This document shows positions 60,056 through 64,000 of a stretch of 64,000 bases of DNA, one piece after another. A model generated the notes under the pieces. The model ran no database searches. It worked only from the letters and a program-made list of their open reading frames with translations, and was not told where the DNA came from. The position numbers and the translations under genes were made by a program. This DNA comes from Streptomyces gelaticus (GTDB taxonomy: Bacteria; Actinomycetota; Actinomycetes; Streptomycetales; Streptomycetaceae), in NCBI RefSeq assembly GCF_014649535.1, contig NZ_BMTF01000017.1:66144-130143 (forward strand), in the 5' to 3' direction. The stretch's first letter is position 1, and each line of letters starts with the position of its first letter.

Positions 60056-61096
60056 GTGGACATCGATGTGAAGCTCTTGAAGGGCTTGGCACAGGACAAG
60101 GAGATCCCCTTCGACGTGCTCGTCGAGGCGATCGAGTCGGCCCTCCTCATCGCCTACCACCGTACCGACGGAAGCCACCGCCGCGCGCGAGTGAAGATCG
60201 ACGAGCGCGGCCATGTGACGGTGTGGGCGAAGGAGGACCCGGCCGACCTGGAGGAGGGCCAGGAGCCCAAGGAGTTCGACGACACCCCGTCCGGTTTCGG
60301 GCGGATCGCCGCGACCACCGCCAAGCAGGTCATCCTGCAGCGGCTGCGTGACGCCGAGGACGACAAGACGTTCGGTGAGTACGCGGGCCACGAGGGCGAT
60401 GTCGTGACCGGCGTCGTCCAGCAGGGCAAGGACCCGAAGAACGTCCTGGTCGACATCGGCAAGCTGGAAGCGATCCTGCCGGTGCAGGAGCAGGTGCCGG
60501 GCGAGGAGTACACCCACGGCCTGCGGCTGCGTACGTACGTCGTACGGGTCGCCAAGGGTGTGCGTGGCCCGTCCGTGACGCTGTCGCGGACCCACCCCAA
60601 CCTCGTGAAGAAGCTCTTCGCGCTGGAGGTGCCGGAGATCGCCGACGGTTCCGTCGAGATCTGCGCGATCGCCCGCGAGGCCGGTCACCGCACCAAGATC
60701 GCGGTCCGTTCGACCCGCTCCGGGCTGAACGCCAAGGGAGCCTGCATCGGCCCGATGGGCGGCCGGGTGCGCAATGTCATGGCCGAGCTGCACGGCGAGA
60801 AGATCGACATCGTGGACTGGTCGGACGACCCGGCCGAGATGGTCGCCAACGCACTGTCGCCCGCCCGGGTGAGTGAGGTCGAGATCGTCGACCTCGGTGC
60901 CCGGTCCGCCCGGGTCACCGTGCCGGACTACCAGCTCTCGCTGGCGATCGGCAAAGAGGGGCAGAATGCCCGCCTCGCCGCCCGTCTCACCGGCTGGCGC
61001 ATCGACATCCGCCCGGACACCGAGACCGACGCCGAGCGCGACGTGGCCGACCGGGAGCGGGCCGAGCGGGCCCGCGAACGGTCCGAGCGCCGCTGA
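60056..61096 (+). CDS. nusA: Transcription termination/antitermination factor NusA
   Basis: A 346-residue NusA without the C-terminal repeats of E. coli NusA, as in other actinobacteria. It has the N-terminal RNAP-binding domain, an S1 domain (EGDVVTGVVQQGKDPKNVLV), KH1 and KH2 with GPMGGRVRNVMAELHGEKID and LAIGKEGQNARLAARLTGWR, then an Arg/Glu-rich tail. GTG at 60056 is two bases after the rimP stop, so translation is coupled. It supports pausing, termination and rRNA antitermination. Confidence 0.96.
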   Translation: MDIDVKLLKGLAQDKEIPFDVLVEAIESALLIAYHRTDGSHRRARVKIDERGHVTVWAKEDPADLEEGQEPKEFDDTPSGFGRIAATTAKQVILQRLRDAEDDKTFGEYAGHEGDVVTGVVQQGKDPKNVLVDIGKLEAILPVQEQVPGEEYTHGLRLRTYVVRVAKGVRGPSVTLSRTHPNLVKKLFALEVPEIADGSVEICAIAREAGHRTKIAVRSTRSGLNAKGACIGPMGGRVRNVMAELHGEKIDIVDWSDDPAEMVANALSPARVSEVEIVDLGARSARVTVPDYQLSLAIGKEGQNARLAARLTGWRIDIRPDTETDAERDVADRERAERARERSERR

Positions 61097-61219
61097 CCGG
61101 TCTGCGGGAAATACGCCCGCGGGGAATACATCTGGGCGGCATGCCGCTGAGATCACGACAACATCCGTTCGATTTTTGCCCCAAAGGGGTGAGGTCGGTG
61201 CGGGGAGGTAGACTTAACC

Positions 61220-61498
61220 GTGTCTGGCCGGACGCACGCCCGCGCTTGCCCTGAGCGAACCTGTGTGGGATGCCGGGAGCGGGCGGCCAAGAGCGAGCTG
61301 CTGCGCATCGTCGCGGACGGGGACGCCTGTGTCCCCGATCCTCGCGGTACGCTGCCCGGCCGGGGTGCCTATGTACACCCCGCCTCCGTCTGTCTGGACC
61401 TGGCGGTTCGCCGCCGGGCCTTCCCCCGGGCCTTCAAGGCCAAGGGGCCGTTCGACCCCGCCGCAGTGCAGCGGTTCGTCGAGCGGGTGACACCGTAA
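61220..61498 (+). CDS. YlxR / RnpM family protein
   Basis: A 92-residue YlxR-fold protein. The hallmark ERTCVGCRERAAKSELLRIV and the C-terminal GRGAYVHPASVCLDLAVRR-type segment are present. Members bind RNA or modulate RNase P in Bacillus, and the gene is almost always found between nusA and infB. The start is GTG 61220 with GGGGAGG about 11 bases upstream. A short gap separates it from the infB leader. Confidence 0.92.
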   Translation: MSGRTHARACPERTCVGCRERAAKSELLRIVADGDACVPDPRGTLPGRGAYVHPASVCLDLAVRRRAFPRAFKAKGPFDPAAVQRFVERVTP

Positions 61499-61564
61499 GA
61501 AATGAACGGCACGGGACCCCGTGCGGTCAGGTACCTCGCGAGTTGGAAGTAGGTCGAGATTGCG

Positions 61565-61607
61565 ATGAGCACTCGATGAGTACGCGATGAGTACGCCCAT
61601 GAAGTAG
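61565..61607 (+). promoter_or_regulatory. Three overlapping mini-ORFs in the infB leader
   Basis: An 11-base unit ATGAGYACKCS is repeated three times (61565, 61576, 61587). Each copy starts a mini-ORF: MSTR (61565-61579), MSTR (61576-61590) and MSTPMK (61587-61607). Each stop TGA overlaps the next ATG as ATGA, so ribosomes could step from one to the next. The last stop lies 38 bases before the infB GTG, just ahead of a hairpin. Confidence 0.5.
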
Positions 61608-61611
61608 CGAC

Positions 61612-61661
61612 GGTCCGGCGGTAACCCGGACCTAAAAGGAGCGAAGTGGCTAAGGTCCGGG
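61612..61661 (+). promoter_or_regulatory. Alternative hairpins controlling the infB ribosome site
   Basis: Form A: GGTCCGG (61612-61618) with CCGGACC (61626-61632), leaving AAGGAG (61636-61641) free. Form B: CCCGGACCT (61625-61633) with AGGTCCGGG (61653-61661), a 9-bp stem enclosing the ribosome site and GTG start in its loop. The two share 61626-61632 and exclude each other. Confidence 0.5.
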
Positions 61662-64000
61662 TATACGAACTCGCCAAGGAGTTCGGCGTCGAGAGCAAGG
61701 TCGTCATGGCCAAGCTCCAAGAACTCGGTGAATTCGTCCGTTCGGCGTCCTCGACGATCGAGGCGCCGGTTGTACGCAAGTTGACTGACGCACTGCAGGG
61801 GCCCGGCGGCAACGCCGGCAAGTCCGCTGCAAAGCCTGGCGCGCCCCGCAAGGCGACGCCCGCAAAGCCCGCAGCGCCCTCCCCGGCCGCTGCGGCACGT
61901 CCCGCTGCCCCGAAGCCCGGCGCCCCGGCCCCCAAGCCGGCCCCCGCCGCCCCGGCGAGCAGCACCCCCGCAGCGCCTTCCGCGTCGGCTCCCGGCCCGC
62001 GTCCGGGCCCGAAGCCCGCGCCCAAGCCCGCTCCGGTGACCCCGGTGCCCGCCGCCGAGTTCTCGGCTCCGGCCCAGCCCGCTGCCCCGCGTCCCACGGG
62101 TGCCACGCCCGGTCCGCGCCCCGCCCGTCCGGCCCCGGCCGGCGGTCAGCGTGACGGTGGCCAGCGCGACGGTGGCCGTGGTGGCGAGCGCGGCGACCGC
62201 CCCGCCCGCCCCTCGGGCCAGGGTGCCCCGCGCCCCGGCGCGCGTCCGGCCGGTCCTCGTCCGGGCAACAACCCCTTCACCTCCGGTGGCTCGACGGGCA
62301 TGGCCCGTCCGCAGGCGCCCCGTCCCGGCGGCGCCCCGCGCCCCGGCGGCGGCCAGGACCGTCCGGGCGCCCCGCGTCCGCAGGGCGGCCCCGGTGGCGC
62401 TCCGCGACCCCAGGGCCAGGGCGGCGCCCGTCCGACTCCGGGCGGCATGCCCCGTCCGCAGGCTCCCCGTCCGGGCGGTGCCCCCGGTGGTAACCGTCCG
62501 AACCCGGGCATGATGCCGCAGCGTCCCGCTGCCGGCCCGCGTCCCGGTGGTGGCCCCGGCGGTGGCCGTGGTCCCGGTGGCGGCGGTCGTCCCGGCGGCG
62601 CAGGCCGTCCCGGTGGCGGTGGCTTCGCAGGCCGTCCGGCCGGTCCCGGTGGCGGTGGCGGCGGTTTCGCCGGCCGTCCCGGTGGCGGCGGTGGCGGTGC
62701 GGGTCGTCCCGGCGGTGGCGGCGGCTTCGGCGGTCGTCCCGGCTTCGGTGGACGTCCCGGCGGCCCCGGTGGCCGTGGTGGCACACAGGGTGCGTTCGGC
62801 CGTCCCGGCGGTCCCGCGCGCCGTGGCCGCAAGTCGAAGCGGCAGAGGCGCCAGGAGTACGAGGCCATGCAGGCCCCGTCGGTGGGCGGCGTCATGCTGC
62901 CTCGCGGCAACGGACAGTCCGTCCGGCTGTCGCGCGGTGCCTCCCTCACCGACTTCGCGGAGAAGATCAACGCCAACCCGGCGTCGCTCGTCGCCGTGAT
63001 GATGAACCTCGGCGAGATGGTCACGGCGACGCAGTCCGTCTCCGACGACACCCTCAAGCTGCTCGCGGACGAGATGAACTACGTCCTCGAGATCGTCAGC
63101 CCCGAGGAGGAGGACCGCGAGCTGCTCGAGTCCTTCGACATCGAGTTCGGCGAGGACGAGGGCGGCGAAGAGGCGCTCATCCCGCGTCCGCCGGTCGTGA
63201 CCGTCATGGGTCACGTCGACCACGGTAAGACCCGACTGCTGGACGCGATCCGCAAGACGAACGTCGTCGCGGGCGAGGCCGGCGGTATCACGCAGCACAT
63301 CGGTGCGTACCAGGTCTCCTCCGAGGTCAACGGCGAGGACCGGAAGATCACCTTCATCGACACCCCGGGTCACGAGGCGTTCACCGCCATGCGTGCCCGT
63401 GGTGCGAAGTCCACCGACATCGCGATCCTCGTGGTGGCGGCGAACGACGGTGTGATGCCCCAGACGATCGAGGCGCTGAACCACGCCAAGGCGGCCGACG
63501 TGCCGATCGTGGTCGCGGTCAACAAGATCGACGTCGAGGGCGCCGACCCGACCAAGGTGCGCGGCCAGCTCACCGAGTTCGGTCTGGTGGCCGAGGAGTA
63601 CGGCGGCGACACGATGTTCGTCGACATCTCCGCCAAGCAGGGTCTGCACATCGACCAGCTGCTGGAGGCCGTGGTCCTGACCGCGGACGCCTCGCTCGAC
63701 CTGCGGGCCAACCCGGAGCAGGACGCGCAGGGTATTGCGATCGAGTCCCACCTCGACCGCGGTCGCGGTGCCGTTTCGACCGTCCTGGTCCAGCGCGGCA
63801 CGCTGCGCATCGGCGACACGATGGTGGTCGGCGACGCGTACGGCCGTGTCCGGGCGATGCTCGACGACAACGGCAACAACGTCGAGGAAGCGGGTCCGTC
63901 GACCCCCGTCCTCGTGCTGGGTCTCACCAACGTCCCGGGTGCCGGCGACAACTTCCTGGTGGTCGACGAGGACCGTACGGCCCGTCAGATCGCCGAGAAG
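61646..64000 (+). CDS. infB: Translation initiation factor IF-2, 3'-truncated by window edge
   Basis: First 785 codons of IF-2, the GTPase that places initiator tRNA on the ribosome. The N-terminal IF2N domain (KVRVYELAKEFGVESKVVM) is followed by about 350 residues of Pro/Ala then Gly/Arg/Pro-rich low complexity with GGRPGGGG-type repeats. A second IF2N region (LTDFAEKINANPASLVAVMM) and the G domain follow: VMGHVDHGKT (G1), DTPGHEAF (G3), NKID (G4), SAKQG (G5). GTG at 61646 behind AAGGAG. The window ends within domain II, so the C-terminal domains are not seen. Confidence 0.97.
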   Translation, partial: MAKVRVYELAKEFGVESKVVMAKLQELGEFVRSASSTIEAPVVRKLTDALQGPGGNAGKSAAKPGAPRKATPAKPAAPSPAAAARPAAPKPGAPAPKPAPAAPASSTPAAPSASAPGPRPGPKPAPKPAPVTPVPAAEFSAPAQPAAPRPTGATPGPRPARPAPAGGQRDGGQRDGGRGGERGDRPARPSGQGAPRPGARPAGPRPGNNPFTSGGSTGMARPQAPRPGGAPRPGGGQDRPGAPRPQGGPGGAPRPQGQGGARPTPGGMPRPQAPRPGGAPGGNRPNPGMMPQRPAAGPRPGGGPGGGRGPGGGGRPGGAGRPGGGGFAGRPAGPGGGGGGFAGRPGGGGGGAGRPGGGGGFGGRPGFGGRPGGPGGRGGTQGAFGRPGGPARRGRKSKRQRRQEYEAMQAPSVGGVMLPRGNGQSVRLSRGASLTDFAEKINANPASLVAVMMNLGEMVTATQSVSDDTLKLLADEMNYVLEIVSPEEEDRELLESFDIEFGEDEGGEEALIPRPPVVTVMGHVDHGKTRLLDAIRKTNVVAGEAGGITQHIGAYQVSSEVNGEDRKITFIDTPGHEAFTAMRARGAKSTDIAILVVAANDGVMPQTIEALNHAKAADVPIVVAVNKIDVEGADPTKVRGQLTEFGLVAEEYGGDTMFVDISAKQGLHIDQLLEAVVLTADASLDLRANPEQDAQGIAIESHLDRGRGAVSTVLVQRGTLRIGDTMVVGDAYGRVRAMLDDNGNNVEEAGPSTPVLVLGLTNVPGAGDNFLVVDEDRTARQIAEK

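Noticed and set aside
62100..62850. Gly/Arg repeat DNA as a possible minisatellite or CRISPR-like array
   Set aside because: Repeats are irregular, in frame with infB and coding for its known low-complexity linker; no spacers or regular unit length.

Overview
The window is about 70% GC with strong third-position G/C bias. It carries whiG, paired signal peptidases, a TPP-riboswitch thiamine transporter and other genes in an order I recognise from the Streptomyces core chromosome (the S. coelicolor SCO5598-SCO5706 neighbourhood, from memory). It is therefore almost certainly a Streptomyces chromosome arm-proximal core segment, not a plasmid or prophage. I see no rRNA, tRNA, IS element, CRISPR array or integrase. 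Most of the long reading frames opposite real genes are GC-driven shadows and are left out.

Layout. 1-5.5 kb: two type I signal peptidases (the first cut by the window edge), a NUDIX hydrolase, a DUF2469 protein, and the yraN-yifB-dprA run (DNA uptake and processing type proteins). 5.8-8 kb: the sporulation sigma factor WhiG, a TetR regulator and a convergent secreted M23-like protein. 8.3-14 kb: the translation and membrane block rpsB-tsf-pyrH-frr-cdsA-rlmN. 14.1-18.2 kb: TPP riboswitch plus thiBPQ-type thiamine transporter. 18.4-20.9 kb: an SRPBCC protein and a two-gene ABC exporter.

21-38 kb and 40-47.6 kb hold a dispersed polyamine/GABA catabolic module. It contains a class III aminotransferase with an Lrp regulator, an aminobutyraldehyde-type dehydrogenase, an orphan PotD lipoprotein, a full dehydrogenase-potD-potA-potB-potC-oxidase operon, gabT, a PucR regulator and a third aldehyde dehydrogenase. 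Together they can import putrescine/spermidine, deaminate it by transamination or by an FAD oxidase, oxidise the aldehydes and feed GABA carbon to succinate. Interspersed are a SAM methyltransferase, a GDPD phosphodiesterase, a probable aminodeoxyfutalosine deaminase (menaquinone pathway), a DUF4190 protein, a NADAR protein, a truncated chitinase with a retained DasR-type operator, a PAP2 phosphatase and an unusual membrane P-loop ATPase. 47.9-54 kb: an acyl-CoA dehydrogenase and the MEP isoprenoid genes dxr and ispG around an rseP-like site-2 protease. 54-59.4 kb: two GNAT acetyltransferases, proS, a kinase-fold protein that has lost its catalytic residues, and two small probable ferritin-like proteins. 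59.5-64 kb: rimP-nusA-ylxR-infB, with infB running off the edge.

The observations most worth following are regulatory. One is an infB leader with three overlapping mini-ORFs (MSTR, MSTR, MSTPMK) ahead of two mutually exclusive hairpins that free or bury the infB ribosome site. Another is the explicit RBS-sequestering arm of the thiamine riboswitch. A third is the dre operator preserved in front of a chitinase fragment without an active site. Several long perfect palindromes lie just upstream of transporter and ATPase genes.
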